In this document: positions 1-8,422 of the stretch, in pieces
How positions within the stretch are numbered: position 1 is the stretch's first letter
Layout of the letters: each line of letters opens with the position of its first letter
Assembly (NCBI RefSeq): GCF_029893345.1
Contig: NZ_JARXVE010000001.1
Location: forward strand, 992,001 to 1,056,000
Source of the DNA: Mycolicibacterium frederiksbergense
GTDB taxonomy: Bacteria > Actinomycetota > Actinomycetes > Mycobacteriales > Mycobacteriaceae
Length of the DNA stretch: 64,000 nt
Direction: 5' to 3'
The notes under the pieces: model-generated
What the model was told of the DNA's origin: nothing
Database searches by the model: none
Seen by the model: the letters and a program-made list of their open reading frames with translations, nothing else
Program-made: the position numbers and the translations under genes

Positions 1-236
1 CGTCCATGGGGAAGAAAATACCGTGTTACCGCCGTGACGCAAGTGTGAGTTGCTCTTAGAGTGCTTAAAAGTAAGATAGCCAACAACGCCAAAACGTCAG
101 CTAGGCAGTCATATACACGATTGCTGTCGCGCGGGTCTGCCGCATCTCACGCCGGGCCCGGCAAGCCCCTCGGCATCCGCGGAACGAGACCCCTCACCGA
201 GTAATTCGGAGCCACCTACGCCGCCGTTACAGCGGG
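1..236. other. Left-edge non-coding region downstream of modC
   Basis: No convincing gene lies here. It holds a perfect 12-bp palindrome GCCGGGCCCGGC at 152-163, which could form part of a terminator for modC. At 7-5 on the minus strand there is an ATG GAC that runs off the window. In M. tuberculosis the gene after modC is apa (modD), so this could be its start, but only two codons are visible and no clear ribosome binding site precedes it. Confidence 0.35.
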
Positions 237-1337
237 TCATCCCGGATCGCCCGCCGGGTGCACCGCAACCTCCTGAGCCTTCACCGAGAAGTACACGGTG
301 TCCCCCGGTGCCAGCCGCAACTCGGCCGCCGACTCCGCCGTGATGTCGGCAGCCAGCCCGGGTGCGCCGTCGGGTTGATCGTCAGCCCGCACCCGGATGC
401 CCGGGCCCCTGCTGTCGAGCTCGGCCACCGTTACCGCGACGGTGTTGCGCGGACTGCCATGCGGCTCCCGGCGGTACACCGCTACCGACGACGGCGAGAA
501 AACAGCGGTCGCCGGCACCCCCGGTTGCACGCCCGCCGCCGCGGTTCCGTGCCAGCTGCTCTGCCACGCCGTGGTCAGCGCCCCATCGGCATCCGCAATG
601 CCACTGATCAGGTTCACCCCGGCGAACCGAGCCGCAAAATGACTTTTTGGTGTCGCCAATACCTCTGCGGTCGAACCACTTTCGACGATCCTGCCGGCTT
701 CGACCACCACCACCCGGTCGGCGAGCGTCAAGACGTCGAGCAGGTCATGGGTGATCAGCACCGCACACCTGCCGTTCGCGGTCAGCACCCTGCGCAGAAC
801 CTTGCGCATCGAGGCCGCCACGGCCACGTCCAGACCCGTCAGCGGCTCGTCGAGCAACAGCACCTCCGGATCGGCGGCCAGGGCACGCGCCAGCGCCACC
901 CGTTGCGCCTGACCTCCGGAGAGCCGACCCGGCCGCCGGTCGGCCAGATCCGTGGCGTCGACCTCGGCCAGCCAGCGCAGGGCATCCCGGCGCGCCGACC
1001 TGTGCGCCATCCGGCGGCCGCTGCGCGCACCGAACGCCACGTTGGCCGCCACGCTCAGGTGCGGGAACAGCAGCGGATCCTGCAACATCAGGCCGACGCG
1101 CCGGGCGTGCGTCGGTACCTGCAGGCCGGCCGAGGTATCGGTGAGCACCCGATCTCCTGCTTGGATGTGCCCGGTGTCCAGGTGAACCAGACCGGCGATC
1201 GCGTGCAGCGTGGTCGACTTGCCCGCGCCATTGGGGCCCAGGACCGCCAGCACCTCACCGGCGGCCACACCGAATTCCACGGCCAGACCACGGTTTTCGA
1301 CGACGGCGTGCACCCGCAGCCCGGTACCGTCGGTCAT
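237..1337 (-). CDS. modC: Molybdate ABC transporter ATP-binding protein ModC
   Basis: This is the ATPase that powers molybdate import with the ModB permease at the inner membrane. The 366-residue product has a Walker A motif (GPNGAGKST), the ABC signature LSGGQAQR, Walker B LLLDEP and the switch histidine (ITHD), followed by a C-terminal TOBE/Mop-like domain that usually binds oxyanion. The ATG at 1337 is chosen because it overlaps the modB stop as ATGA; a GTG six bases upstream is also possible. The gene is translationally coupled to modB and sits last in the visible operon. Length and domain order are normal for ModC. Confidence 0.93.
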   Translation of the reverse strand: MTDGTGLRVHAVVENRGLAVEFGVAAGEVLAVLGPNGAGKSTTLHAIAGLVHLDTGHIQAGDRVLTDTSAGLQVPTHARRVGLMLQDPLLFPHLSVAANVAFGARSGRRMAHRSARRDALRWLAEVDATDLADRRPGRLSGGQAQRVALARALAADPEVLLLDEPLTGLDVAVAASMRKVLRRVLTANGRCAVLITHDLLDVLTLADRVVVVEAGRIVESGSTAEVLATPKSHFAARFAGVNLISGIADADGALTTAWQSSWHGTAAAGVQPGVPATAVFSPSSVAVYRREPHGSPRNTVAVTVAELDSRGPGIRVRADDQPDGAPGLAADITAESAAELRLAPGDTVYFSVKAQEVAVHPAGDPG

Positions 1338-2128
1338 ACCCACCCGCCCGCGCGCAACCGCCGGCTACCGAGACCGATGACCACCACCGCCGCCACCGCA
1401 ACCAGCAGTACCGACAGCGCGACAGCGGCCTCGGCGTCGCTCTCGCGCTGCAGATAGATCTCCAGCGGCAGCGTTCTGGTCACCCCCTCCCGCGAGCCCG
1501 CGAACGTCAGCGTGGCGCCGAACTCGCCGAGGGACCGGGCAAAGGCCAACACCGCCCCCGACATCAGGCCGGGCCCCAGCAGCGGCAGGGTCACCCGCCA
1601 CCACACCGTCGCCGGTGGCGCGCCCAGGGTGGCCGCAATGACCTCGAAGTCGGCGCCGGCGGTGCGAGCCGCGCCTTCCAGTGAGATGACCAGGAACGGC
1701 AACGAGACGAACGTCTGCGCCAGCACCACGGCGGCCGTGGTGAAGGCGATCTGGATCCCGGCCGCTTCCAGGTACTGCCCGAGCAACCCGAGCCGGCCGA
1801 ATGCGTACAGCAGCGCGATGCCGCCCACCACCGGCGGCAGCACCAGGGGCAACAGGATCAACGGACGAACAATCCGGATGACGGACCCTTCTGTGCGGGC
1901 CAACACCAACGCCAGAGGGACCCCGAACAGCACGCACAGCAGGGTGCTGGCCAGCGAGGTCTTGAGGCTCAGCACCAACGCCGCAGTCGAAGAAGCGCTG
2001 GAGATGAGCGACCAGAACCGCAGCCAATCCACCTTGGCCGCCATCGCCACCAAGGGCAGCACCACGAACATCGCGCCAACGGCGGCGGGCAGGTAGATCC
2101 AGCGCGGGAGCCTGGGCGGATTCGTCAA
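1334..2128 (-). CDS. modB: Molybdate ABC transporter permease ModB
   Basis: This integral membrane subunit forms the molybdate channel. The 264-residue protein has about six hydrophobic segments and the permease EAA-type loop near [17 protein letters not shown], which contacts ModC. It is very close to remembered mycobacterial ModB ([20 protein letters not shown]). The start is taken as TTG at 2128, the frame position matching the family N-terminus LPRWIYLPA; no ATG fits. The periplasmic binding protein ModA, normally encoded just upstream, is missing: within about 190 bp the next gene, an SDR, begins on the other strand. Confidence 0.92.
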   Translation of the reverse strand: MTNPPRLPRWIYLPAAVGAMFVVLPLVAMAAKVDWLRFWSLISSASSTAALVLSLKTSLASTLLCVLFGVPLALVLARTEGSVIRIVRPLILLPLVLPPVVGGIALLYAFGRLGLLGQYLEAAGIQIAFTTAAVVLAQTFVSLPFLVISLEGAARTAGADFEVIAATLGAPPATVWWRVTLPLLGPGLMSGAVLAFARSLGEFGATLTFAGSREGVTRTLPLEIYLQRESDAEAAVALSVLLVAVAAVVVIGLGSRRLRAGGWV

Positions 2129-2242
2129 GGTCGGTCCGGACCAACCATGTCGGCGCAGGTGGGAGCGCTGCTTCCGGTCATTGCAGCCACACTAGGCGAA
2201 CCCGCAGACCGACACTGGGCGCGCCGAGTTTCGTGACCTAGC

Positions 2243-2254
2243 TACTGTCCAGTA
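2243..2254. promoter_or_regulatory. Short dyad between modB and the SDR gene
   Basis: TACTG-TC-CAGTA is a 12-bp interrupted palindrome lying about 60 bp before the SDR start in a divergent promoter region. Its shape suits a TetR- or GntR-type operator, but no known consensus is matched. Confidence 0.3.
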
Positions 2255-2314
2255 ACATCGAACGGTGGTCGCCCCCGTCCGGCGCGGTGATCCCCAGGCA
2301 CATGGAGGTACATC

Positions 2315-2989
2315 ATGGCGGAGGTGCTGGTCACCGGCGGCGACACCGAACTCGGCCGCGTGATCGCGGCAGGGTTCCTGGATGCCGGCCACAACGTGGT
2401 CATCGCCGGCGCCCGCCGCGAGGATCTGGAGCTGGCAGCCAAACAGCTGGACGTCGAATCGATCGTGTTCGACAACACCGATCCCGAAAGCGTCGAGAGC
2501 GCCCGCCAGCTCTTCCCTCATCACATCGACACGCTGGTCAACGTGCCCGCCCCGGCCTTTGAGGCCAAAGACCCCCGCACCTACACACTGGCCGATCTGC
2601 GCTCCGCCTGGCACAACTCGCTGGACGCCACCGTGGTCTCGGCTGTGCTGACCGTGCAGATCGTGGGCGATCACATGCGCTCGGGCGGTTCGATCATCAA
2701 CATCGTCGCGGAGAGCCCGCGCGAGGGCAGCGTTGACGCGGCCGTCAAGGCCGCCCTGGGCGACTGGACGGCCGGCCAGGCCGCACAGTTCGGCACCCGC
2801 GGGATCACCGTCAACGCCATCGCCCCCGGCCTCTGCGCCGAACCCGGCTACGACGGCCTGGGCACTACGCCACCGTCCGTCGCCGATGAGTTCACCCGCC
2901 TTGCACTGTTCTTGAGCACACCTGCGGCTCGTCACATCACCGGACAGATGATGCACGTCAGTCGCGGGGCATTGGCCACGCTCGGCTAA
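2315..2989 (+). CDS. Degenerate short-chain dehydrogenase/reductase (Rv1856c-like)
   Basis: The 224-residue product has an SDR-type Rossmann fold: the N-terminus VTGGDTELGRVIAAGFLDAG replaces the usual TGxxxGxG loop, and TVNAIAPGL and the late HITGQMM segment are typical of the family. The catalytic YxxxK is not present where expected; the helix reads VDAAVKAALGDW, and the preceding Ser strand reads IINIVAES. It may therefore bind a nucleotide without normal SDR catalysis. A GGAGGT ribosome binding site lies at 2304-2309. It is followed after 17 bp by the F420-type oxidoreductase gene and may be cotranscribed with it. No substrate can be named. Confidence 0.8.
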   Translation: MAEVLVTGGDTELGRVIAAGFLDAGHNVVIAGARREDLELAAKQLDVESIVFDNTDPESVESARQLFPHHIDTLVNVPAPAFEAKDPRTYTLADLRSAWHNSLDATVVSAVLTVQIVGDHMRSGGSIINIVAESPREGSVDAAVKAALGDWTAGQAAQFGTRGITVNAIAPGLCAEPGYDGLGTTPPSVADEFTRLALFLSTPAARHITGQMMHVSRGALATLG

Positions 2990-3006
2990 GCGTTAGGGTT
3001 GATGGA

Positions 3007-3933
3007 GTGACGATCCGACTCGCACTCCAGATCCCCAACTTCTCCTACGGCACCGGGGTCGACGAGCTGTTCCCCACTGTCGTCGCGCAGGCCCGCGAGG
3101 CCGAGGCGGCCGGTTTCGATTCGGTGTTCGTGATGGACCACTTCTATCAGCTGCCCGGCCTCGGCACTCCCGATCAGCCGATGCTGGAGTCCTACACCAC
3201 ACTGGGTGCGTTGGCCGCCGCGACCGAGCGGGTACAGCTGGGCACCCTGGTCACCGGCAACTCCTACCGCAACCCGGCCTTGCTGGCCAAAGCCATCACC
3301 ACACTCGACGTGATCAGCCAGGGCCGCGCGGTCCTGGGCATCGGAACCGGGTGGTTCGAGCTGGAGCACGACAGCCTGGGCTTCGACTTCGGCACCTTCA
3401 CCGAGCGGTTCGAGAAACTCGAAGAAGCCCTGCAGATCATCGTGCCGATGCTGGAAGGCCAGCGCGCGACCTTCAGCGGCACGTACTACCGCACGCAGGA
3501 CGCCTTCGCCGAACCACGATTCCGCGACCACATCCCGCTGATGATCGGCGGCAGCGGCGAGAAGAAGACCATCCCGCTGGCGGCCCGGTACTTCGACCAC
3601 CTCAACATCATTGCGGGCTTCAGCGAGCTGCCCCGCAAGCTTGACGTCATCCGGCAGCGGTGTGAAGAGATCGATCGGGATCCGGCGACCTTGGAGACCA
3701 GCATGCTGGTGGTCGCACTGATCGGCGAACACTTCACCGCCGATCTCGTCCCGGACGAGTTCAAGGACAACGCGGTGGTCGGCAGCCCCGAGCAGGTGGC
3801 CGAACAGGTCAAGGCCAAGGTCTTCGACGCCGGTGTGGACGGGGTGATCCTGAGTCCGGTGACCATCGGCGGGTACGTACCGGGCGGCGTCACCGCGGTC
3901 GCCGAGGCATTGAAACCCGTGATGTCCGGGTGA
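3007..3933 (+). CDS. LLM-class F420-dependent oxidoreductase (Rv1855c-like)
   Basis: The 308-residue protein belongs to the luciferase-like monooxygenase family, whose mycobacterial members mostly use cofactor F420. Seen features are the N-terminal beta strand ending in PNFSYG, the FDSVFVMDHF segment, the ALTTLDVISQGRAVLGIGTGW motif around residue 105-120 and the late VDGVILSPV strand, all typical of TIGR03560-like members. The GTG at 3007 gives the usual N-terminus TIRLALQIPNF. It starts 17 bp after the SDR gene, so the two are probably one transcript. The substrate is unknown. Confidence 0.88.
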   Translation: MTIRLALQIPNFSYGTGVDELFPTVVAQAREAEAAGFDSVFVMDHFYQLPGLGTPDQPMLESYTTLGALAAATERVQLGTLVTGNSYRNPALLAKAITTLDVISQGRAVLGIGTGWFELEHDSLGFDFGTFTERFEKLEEALQIIVPMLEGQRATFSGTYYRTQDAFAEPRFRDHIPLMIGGSGEKKTIPLAARYFDHLNIIAGFSELPRKLDVIRQRCEEIDRDPATLETSMLVVALIGEHFTADLVPDEFKDNAVVGSPEQVAEQVKAKVFDAGVDGVILSPVTIGGYVPGGVTAVAEALKPVMSG

Positions 3934-4029
3934 ACATTCGGTGCGGCGGCCATCTAATTTCACTGACCGGGATTGCGCCTACTAACCTATTGATTACACG
4001 AGTGGAAAACAATTCGGCTAGGAGCAGCA

Positions 4030-5418
4030 ATGAGCCATCCCGGAGCTACGGCGTCGGATCGGCATAAAGTAGTCATCATCGGTTCGGGATTCGGCGGTCT
4101 GACCGCAGCCAAGACCCTCAAACATGCCAACGTTGACGTCAAGCTGATCGCCCGGACCACCCACCACTTGTTCCAGCCGCTGCTCTACCAGGTGGCCACC
4201 GGAATCATCTCCGAGGGCGAGATCGCCCCGGCCACCCGAGTGGTCCTGCGTAAGCAGAAGAATGCCCAGGTGCTGTTGGGCGATGTCACCCACATCGATC
4301 TGGAGAACCAGACGGTGGACTCAATCCTGTTGGGGCACACCTACTCAACCCCGTACGACAGCCTGATCATCGCTGCGGGCGCCGGGCAGTCCTACTTCGG
4401 CAACGATCATTTCGCCGAGTTCGCGCCCGGCATGAAATCGATCGACGACGCTCTGGAGCTTCGTGGCCGCATCCTGGGTGCGTTCGAGCAGGCCGAACGG
4501 TCCAGCGATCCGGTGCGCCGGGCCAAGCTGCTGACCTTCACCGTGGTGGGCGCCGGCCCGACCGGTGTCGAAATGGCCGGGCAGATCGCCGAATTGGCCG
4601 ATCAGACGCTGCGTGGCAGCTTCCGGCACATCGATCCGACCGAGGCCCGGGTCATCCTGCTCGACGCCGCGCCCGCGGTGCTGCCCCCGATGGGGCCGAA
4701 GCTGGGCAAGCGGGCACAGGACCGGCTGGAGAAGATGGGGGTCGAGGTACAGCTCGGCGCCATGGTGACCGACGTCGATCGCAACGGGCTGACGGTCAAG
4801 GACGCCGACGGCACCCTTCGACGCATCGAATCGGCCTGCAAAGTGTGGTCGGCCGGGGTCTCGGCCAGCCCGCTGGGCAAGGATCTGGCCGCGCAGTCCG
4901 GGGTGGAGCTCGACCGGGCCGGCCGGGTCAAGGTTCAGCCGGATCTGTCGTTGCCGGGTCATCCGAACGTGTTCGTGGTCGGTGACATGGCGGCCGTGGA
5001 CGGCGTGCCCGGTGTTGCGCAGGGCGCGATCCAGGGCGGGCGGTACGCGGCCAAGCTGATCAAGCGCGAGGTCGCCGGCACCAGCCCGAAGATCCGGGCA
5101 CCGTTCGAGTACTTCGACAAGGGCTCGATGGCCACGGTGTCGCGATTCTCGGCAGTCGCCAAGGTCGGCAAGCTGGAGTTCTCCGGATTCTTCGCCTGGC
5201 TGTGCTGGCTGGTCCTGCACCTGGTGTATCTGGTCGGGTTCAAGACCAAGCTCGTCACCCTGCTGTCGTGGGGCGTGACCTTCCTGAGCACCAAGCGCGG
5301 TCAACTCACCATCACCGAGCAGCAGGCGTATGCCCGCACCAGAATCGAGGAGCTCGAAGAGATCGCGGCCTCGGTGCAGGAAGCCTCGGTGCAGGAATCA
5401 GAGAAGGCGGTGTCCTAG
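4030..5418 (+). CDS. ndh: Type II NADH dehydrogenase Ndh
   Basis: This non-proton-pumping NADH:menaquinone oxidoreductase feeds electrons into the respiratory chain at the inner face of the membrane. The 462-residue protein has an FAD-binding Rossmann motif at the N-terminus ([10 protein letters not shown]), a second NADH-binding motif ([13 protein letters not shown]) near residue 175, and the FAD motif [10 protein letters not shown] near residue 320. A hydrophobic C-terminal stretch ([15 protein letters not shown]) fits membrane attachment. The ATG at 4030 follows AGGAGC. Its TAG stop shares the sequence CTAG with the stop of the converging urease relic, so the two ends overlap by four bases. 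Confidence 0.95.
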   Translation: MSHPGATASDRHKVVIIGSGFGGLTAAKTLKHANVDVKLIARTTHHLFQPLLYQVATGIISEGEIAPATRVVLRKQKNAQVLLGDVTHIDLENQTVDSILLGHTYSTPYDSLIIAAGAGQSYFGNDHFAEFAPGMKSIDDALELRGRILGAFEQAERSSDPVRRAKLLTFTVVGAGPTGVEMAGQIAELADQTLRGSFRHIDPTEARVILLDAAPAVLPPMGPKLGKRAQDRLEKMGVEVQLGAMVTDVDRNGLTVKDADGTLRRIESACKVWSAGVSASPLGKDLAAQSGVELDRAGRVKVQPDLSLPGHPNVFVVGDMAAVDGVPGVAQGAIQGGRYAAKLIKREVAGTSPKIRAPFEYFDKGSMATVSRFSAVAKVGKLEFSGFFAWLCWLVLHLVYLVGFKTKLVTLLSWGVTFLSTKRGQLTITEQQAYARTRIEELEEIAASVQEASVQESEKAVS

Positions 5419-5942
5419 GACTCCGGGCTTTCCGGGGGCAGCCGGTCACCTTGCCAGGTGGCCAGGCTGCCGCCCCGAGCCAGCGCCATTACCATTCTCT
5501 CTGCATCGAATGACGCTGCGGGATAACGTAATTCACTGATGCATGCGCGCGGGGTGGCCAGCACGTCGTCGCCCACGGCACCGCAACCGAGCTCGACGCG
5601 GTGCACACCGGACATGATGTCGGGGTTGCCGGCCTTGCCGATGGCGACGATGCGGCCGTCGCGAATCCCGATGTCGGCCTTGATGATTCCCCAGTAGTCG
5701 ATGATCACCGCGCCGGTGATGACGGTGTCGGGAGCACCCTCGGCCCGGGTCGCCCTGGACTGCCCCATCGACTCGCGCAGCACCTTGCCACCGCCGAACA
5801 CCGCTTCGTCGCCGGCCAGTCCCGGTCCCCCGCTGCGGTCCTCGGTGATCTCGACGACAGATCCGTATCCCGCCAGCCTGATTCGGTCACCGGTTGCGGG
5901 GCCGAACAGTGCCGCGTACCGCGCACGAGTCAACGCGGTCAT
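5415..5942 (-). pseudogene. ureC: Urease relic: UreC N-terminus fused in frame to UreD C-terminus
   Basis: About 114 N-terminal residues are clearly urease alpha subunit ([56 protein letters not shown]). UreC is normally about 570 residues, and the catalytic domain with the nickel-binding histidines and carbamylated lysine is gone. After GVHR the sequence continues without a stop into [24 protein letters not shown] and TWQGDRLP, which resembles the end of accessory protein UreD as I remember it. The simplest reading is one in-frame deletion that removed most of ureC, all of ureF and ureG and most of ureD. The ATG overlaps the ureB stop as ATGA. The product cannot be a urease subunit. Confidence 0.85.
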
Positions 5943-6233
5943 GCGGGGCCCAGTCGGCCGGGCGGGTCCAGACTGATGCCGTGCACCTCGCGGATACCAC
6001 CCAACGGCACCAATGAAACACGCTGGGCCACACCGGGTTCGAAACGCACCGCGGTGCCCGACGGGATGTCAAGGCGGTGACCGTACGCGGCCGCGCGGTC
6101 GAAGTCGAGCGCGGCATTGGCCTGCGGAACATGCACATGGCTGCCCACCTGGACCGGACGGTCGCCGGTGTTGACGACGTCGAGAATCAACCGTGACGCA
6201 CCGGTATTGAGCGCAATGTCGCCCCACCCGGCT
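5939..6233 (-). pseudogene. ureB: Urease beta subunit UreB relic, start lost
   Basis: The stretch [53 protein letters not shown] and [12 protein letters not shown] matches UreB almost to its end. The normal first ten or so residues are missing, because a deletion has joined the sequence to the end of the ureA relic. The reading frame runs back into ureA in the wrong frame, so there is no native start. The stop still overlaps the ureC start as ATGA, a leftover of the original operon coupling. Confidence 0.85.
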
Positions 6234-6379
6234 GCCCCTCCATGACCTGCTCCCGGGTCAGCACATCGCGTCCGCTCACCATCAGCTCGGCGACCGTGCG
6301 GCCGTCGCGGGCGCCCTCCAGTAGGTTCCGCGGCGTAGGAGATGAGCAGGCGGTCCTGCGCATGCGGGGTCAATCGCAC
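6234..6379 (-). pseudogene. ureA: Urease gamma subunit UreA relic with internal deletion
   Basis: The first 18 codons encode [18 protein letters not shown], the normal start of UreA. The next recognisable segment, [18 protein letters not shown] and [11 protein letters not shown], lies in a different frame, so about 28 residues were deleted with a frameshift between them near 6325. The last quarter of UreA is also absent, having been lost in the junction with ureB. UreA is normally 100 residues. No functional gamma subunit can be made. Confidence 0.82.
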
Positions 6380-6440
6380 AAGGCGCGATATCGCCATGCC
6401 GGGCCGGGTTCGGCAGCGCTCGTCATGGCGGGCTTGGTCA

Positions 6441-6842
6441 CTACGCGGGCATGTTCTGCAGTCTCACCTGGCCGCGGGCCACCAGCCGGTCGTCCTCGTC
6501 GGTGATGGTGATCAGCCACAACTGCTGACGGCGGCCGCGGTGGATCGGTGTCGATACCGCGGTGACGGTGCCCGCGCCGATGGCACGCAGGAAATCGGTG
6601 TTGTTGTTGACCCCGACCACCGTGCCGCCGCCGTTTTCGGTCAGCCAGATGTGGCCGGACACACTGGCCAGGCTTTCGACGATCGAGCAGTACACGCCAC
6701 CGTGCACGATGCCCCACGGTTGCAGCAACTTGTCGTGAATCGTCAGCTGTGCGCGGCCCCCGTCGGGGGTGAGCTCGAGGTAGGTCAGGCCGAGTTCGGT
6801 GTCGAATCCTTGCCCCAGGAGTTCGGTGAAATCAGTGGTCAC
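6441..6842 (-). CDS. PaaI-type hotdog thioesterase (Rv1847-like)
   Basis: The 133-residue protein is a single hotdog-fold acyl-CoA thioesterase of the PaaI/4HBT group. The motif [20 protein letters not shown] carries the HGG loop and the glutamate used for catalysis in this family, and [12 protein letters not shown] is the usual second-strand motif. Start is GTG at 6842. It lies directly upstream of the urease relic, as Rv1847 does in M. tuberculosis. The acyl substrate is not known; hydroxybenzoyl- or phenylacetyl-type CoA esters are possible by family. Confidence 0.87.
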   Translation of the reverse strand: MTTDFTELLGQGFDTELGLTYLELTPDGGRAQLTIHDKLLQPWGIVHGGVYCSIVESLASVSGHIWLTENGGGTVVGVNNNTDFLRAIGAGTVTAVSTPIHRGRRQQLWLITITDEDDRLVARGQVRLQNMPA

Positions 6843-6880
6843 AGTCCTCGTGTCTACACGCAGTTCCGCGATAAGGATGC

Positions 6881-6912
6881 GGGCGGGTCCCGCGTTGACG
6901 CGGGACCCGCCC
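6881..6912. terminator. Perfect 14-bp GC-rich hairpin
   Basis: GGGCGGGTCCCGCG at 6881-6894 pairs fully with 6899-6912 around a TTGA loop. It lies between the minus-strand iron gene and the thioesterase gene and probably ends transcripts from the former. No T-run follows on either side, as is common for mycobacterial hairpin terminators. Confidence 0.6.
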
Positions 6913-6980
6913 TCGAGTGGACCGGGGGTCTCTGCAGCCCTCAGGACTCCGGCGCGGTCCGTTAGCCTCGTCGCATAACT

Positions 6981-6999
6981 GTAGGCAAGGCTGCCCTAA
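6981..6999. promoter_or_regulatory. Possible second IdeR box
   Basis: GTAGGCAAGGCTGCCCTAA matches 15 of 19 positions of the IdeR consensus TWAGGTWAGSCTWACCTWA. It overlaps the stop of the iron gene and lies 139 bp before the thioesterase start, with the strong hairpin in between. It is weaker than the box at 7792-7810. Confidence 0.4.
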
Positions 7000-7766
7000 T
7001 TAAGCAAGACCTTGCCCGCCCGGCCGGCTCCCCTGACCGGCAACCCGAACCCGACCAAAGCATCGAGCACAGCCTGACCCCGTCGCATACCCGCCACCTC
7101 GCTGGACCCGGCCAGCAGCGGAACCTGGGTGGCCGCGCTGACCACGGCCACACCGACCATGTGCCACATGGTCGCGACCGAAATGGCGCCGCCACTGATC
7201 TCCGCCAACCGAGAGAACAACGGCCCCAGGGCGCGATGGCTGCGATGAGCCACCCAAGTGGTCAGTGCCGCCTCGTTGGGCAGGGCAACGATCCCGTCAT
7301 GGGAGGCGCTGGACAGCCGGGTGACCCGGCCACTGAAATACGGGTCCTCGGGCAGGCCCCGCAGGGTCGGATCGACGACGCCGACCCAGTCGATGGTCCC
7401 CTCGGAGTCGACGTGGACCCACAGGTTCTCCAGGCCGGTGTCCCAGGCCCGCCCCTCCAGCACCAGCAGCGGCACCACCCGGCCGATCACCACGTGAGTG
7501 AGCGTGGCTGCCAACTGCTGGGCGACCACCGCCCGATTGCCGGTCTCGGCGACGGCGGCATCGAACATGCCCCGCAGCCGATCCGTGGACAACGCCTCGA
7601 TCAAAGGCCACCAGCGCCGACGGGACAGGTCACCCACGACGGCGACGCCGTAGACCCGCGGGCACTCCGGATACAGCTCGCGCAGGCGCCGGCTCGACTC
7701 GTGCAGCGGCAGCGTCCGCTCGAAGGCCATACCCGCTATCAGCGGGTCTTCAATCAAGACCGTCAT
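6996..7766 (-). CDS. Probable iron-regulated FhuF-like protein
   Basis: The 256-residue product resembles mycobacterial proteins annotated as iron reductases of the FhuF group, which release iron from ferric siderophores. Matching parts are the middle region (PLLVLEGRAWDTGLENLWVH) and the late helix ISVATMWHMVGVAVVSAATQVPLLAG. Classical FhuF proteins end in a CC-x10-C-x2-C cluster that binds a 2Fe-2S centre; here the chain stops at GRAGKVLLN with no cysteine there, so reductase activity is doubtful. A GGAGGT site precedes the ATG. A strong IdeR box lies 26 bp upstream, so repression by iron is expected. The family assignment is moderate; the iron link is better supported. Confidence 0.55.
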   Translation of the reverse strand: MTVLIEDPLIAGMAFERTLPLHESSRRLRELYPECPRVYGVAVVGDLSRRRWWPLIEALSTDRLRGMFDAAVAETGNRAVVAQQLAATLTHVVIGRVVPLLVLEGRAWDTGLENLWVHVDSEGTIDWVGVVDPTLRGLPEDPYFSGRVTRLSSASHDGIVALPNEAALTTWVAHRSHRALGPLFSRLAEISGGAISVATMWHMVGVAVVSAATQVPLLAGSSEVAGMRRGQAVLDALVGFGLPVRGAGRAGKVLLN

Positions 7767-7791
7767 GCCACCTCCGAAGACTCCATGAAAC

Positions 7792-7810
7792 TTAGGTTAG
7801 GCTTACTATA
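7792..7810. promoter_or_regulatory. IdeR (iron-box) operator
   Basis: TTAGGTTAGGCTTACTATA matches 17 of 19 positions of the mycobacterial IdeR consensus. It lies just upstream of the minus-strand gene ending at 6996, where bound Fe-IdeR would block its promoter. Confidence 0.8.
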
Positions 7811-7940
7811 GCGACATGACGCATGCGAGCTACCTGCTGTGATTGGATTCACAGCGACCCCGAGAACGGTCGCTGACCTTGCCCCTAAAACCGACGCCGA
7901 CGACAGGCGGACGGCTGTCACCAACCGGATACGACGCGCG

Positions 7941-7957
7941 GTAGTAACCCCGTAGTA
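7941..7957. promoter_or_regulatory. Likely BlaI operator
   Basis: Two GTAGTA elements (7941-7946 and 7952-7957) spaced by five bases lie 35-50 bp before blaI. BlaI proteins bind TACTA/TAGTA-type sites and repress their own genes, so this is a plausible autoregulatory site. Confidence 0.5.
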
Positions 7958-7991
7958 CGCTGGTTTTACAGCTCAGGAGAGTGAACGGAAC

Positions 7992-8408
7992 ATGGCCAAA
8001 TTGACGCGTCTCGGGGAGCTTGAGCGCGAGGTGATGGATCACCTCTGGTCCGCGCCCGAACCCCAAACAGTGCGCCAAGTGCACGAGGCGCTGGCCGCCC
8101 GTCGCGACTTGGCCTACACAACGATCATGACCGTGCTGCAACGACTGGCGAAGAAGAACCTCGTCGTGCAGCACCGCGACGACCGCGCGCACCGCTACGC
8201 GCCCACCCACGGCCGCGACGAGCTGGTTGCCGGCCTCATGGTCGATGCCCTCGACCAGGCCGCGGACTCCGGCAGCCGCGAGGCCGCACTGGTCCATTTC
8301 GTGGAACGAGTGGGTGCCGACGAAGCCCAGGCTTTGCGCCGAGCGCTGGCCGAACTGGAGAGCAAGCACCAGCTAGACCCACCGGCTGGCAATTCAGGCA
8401 CCGCCTGA
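7992..8408 (+). CDS. blaI: BlaI/MecI-type transcriptional repressor (Rv1846c-like)
   Basis: The 138-residue protein is a winged-helix dimeric repressor. The N-terminal DNA-binding region reads LGELEREVMDHLWSAPEPQTVRQVHEAL and the recognition region LAYTTIMTVLQRLAKKNLV is nearly invariant in BlaI. The C-terminal part forms the dimer helices. M. tuberculosis BlaI controls the beta-lactamase gene, the adjacent blaR-like gene and several respiratory genes. Start is ATG with AGGAG upstream. The M56 protease gene starts 14 bp after the stop, forming the classical sensor/repressor pair. GTAGTA elements upstream suggest autoregulation. Confidence 0.93.
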   Translation: MAKLTRLGELEREVMDHLWSAPEPQTVRQVHEALAARRDLAYTTIMTVLQRLAKKNLVVQHRDDRAHRYAPTHGRDELVAGLMVDALDQAADSGSREAALVHFVERVGADEAQALRRALAELESKHQLDPPAGNSGTA

Positions 8409-8422
8409 GGGACACTTACGGC

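Noticed and set aside
1-7. Start of apa (modD) at the left edge
   Set aside because: Only ATG-GAC and one further base are visible and no ribosome binding site is seen, so it was not called as a gene.
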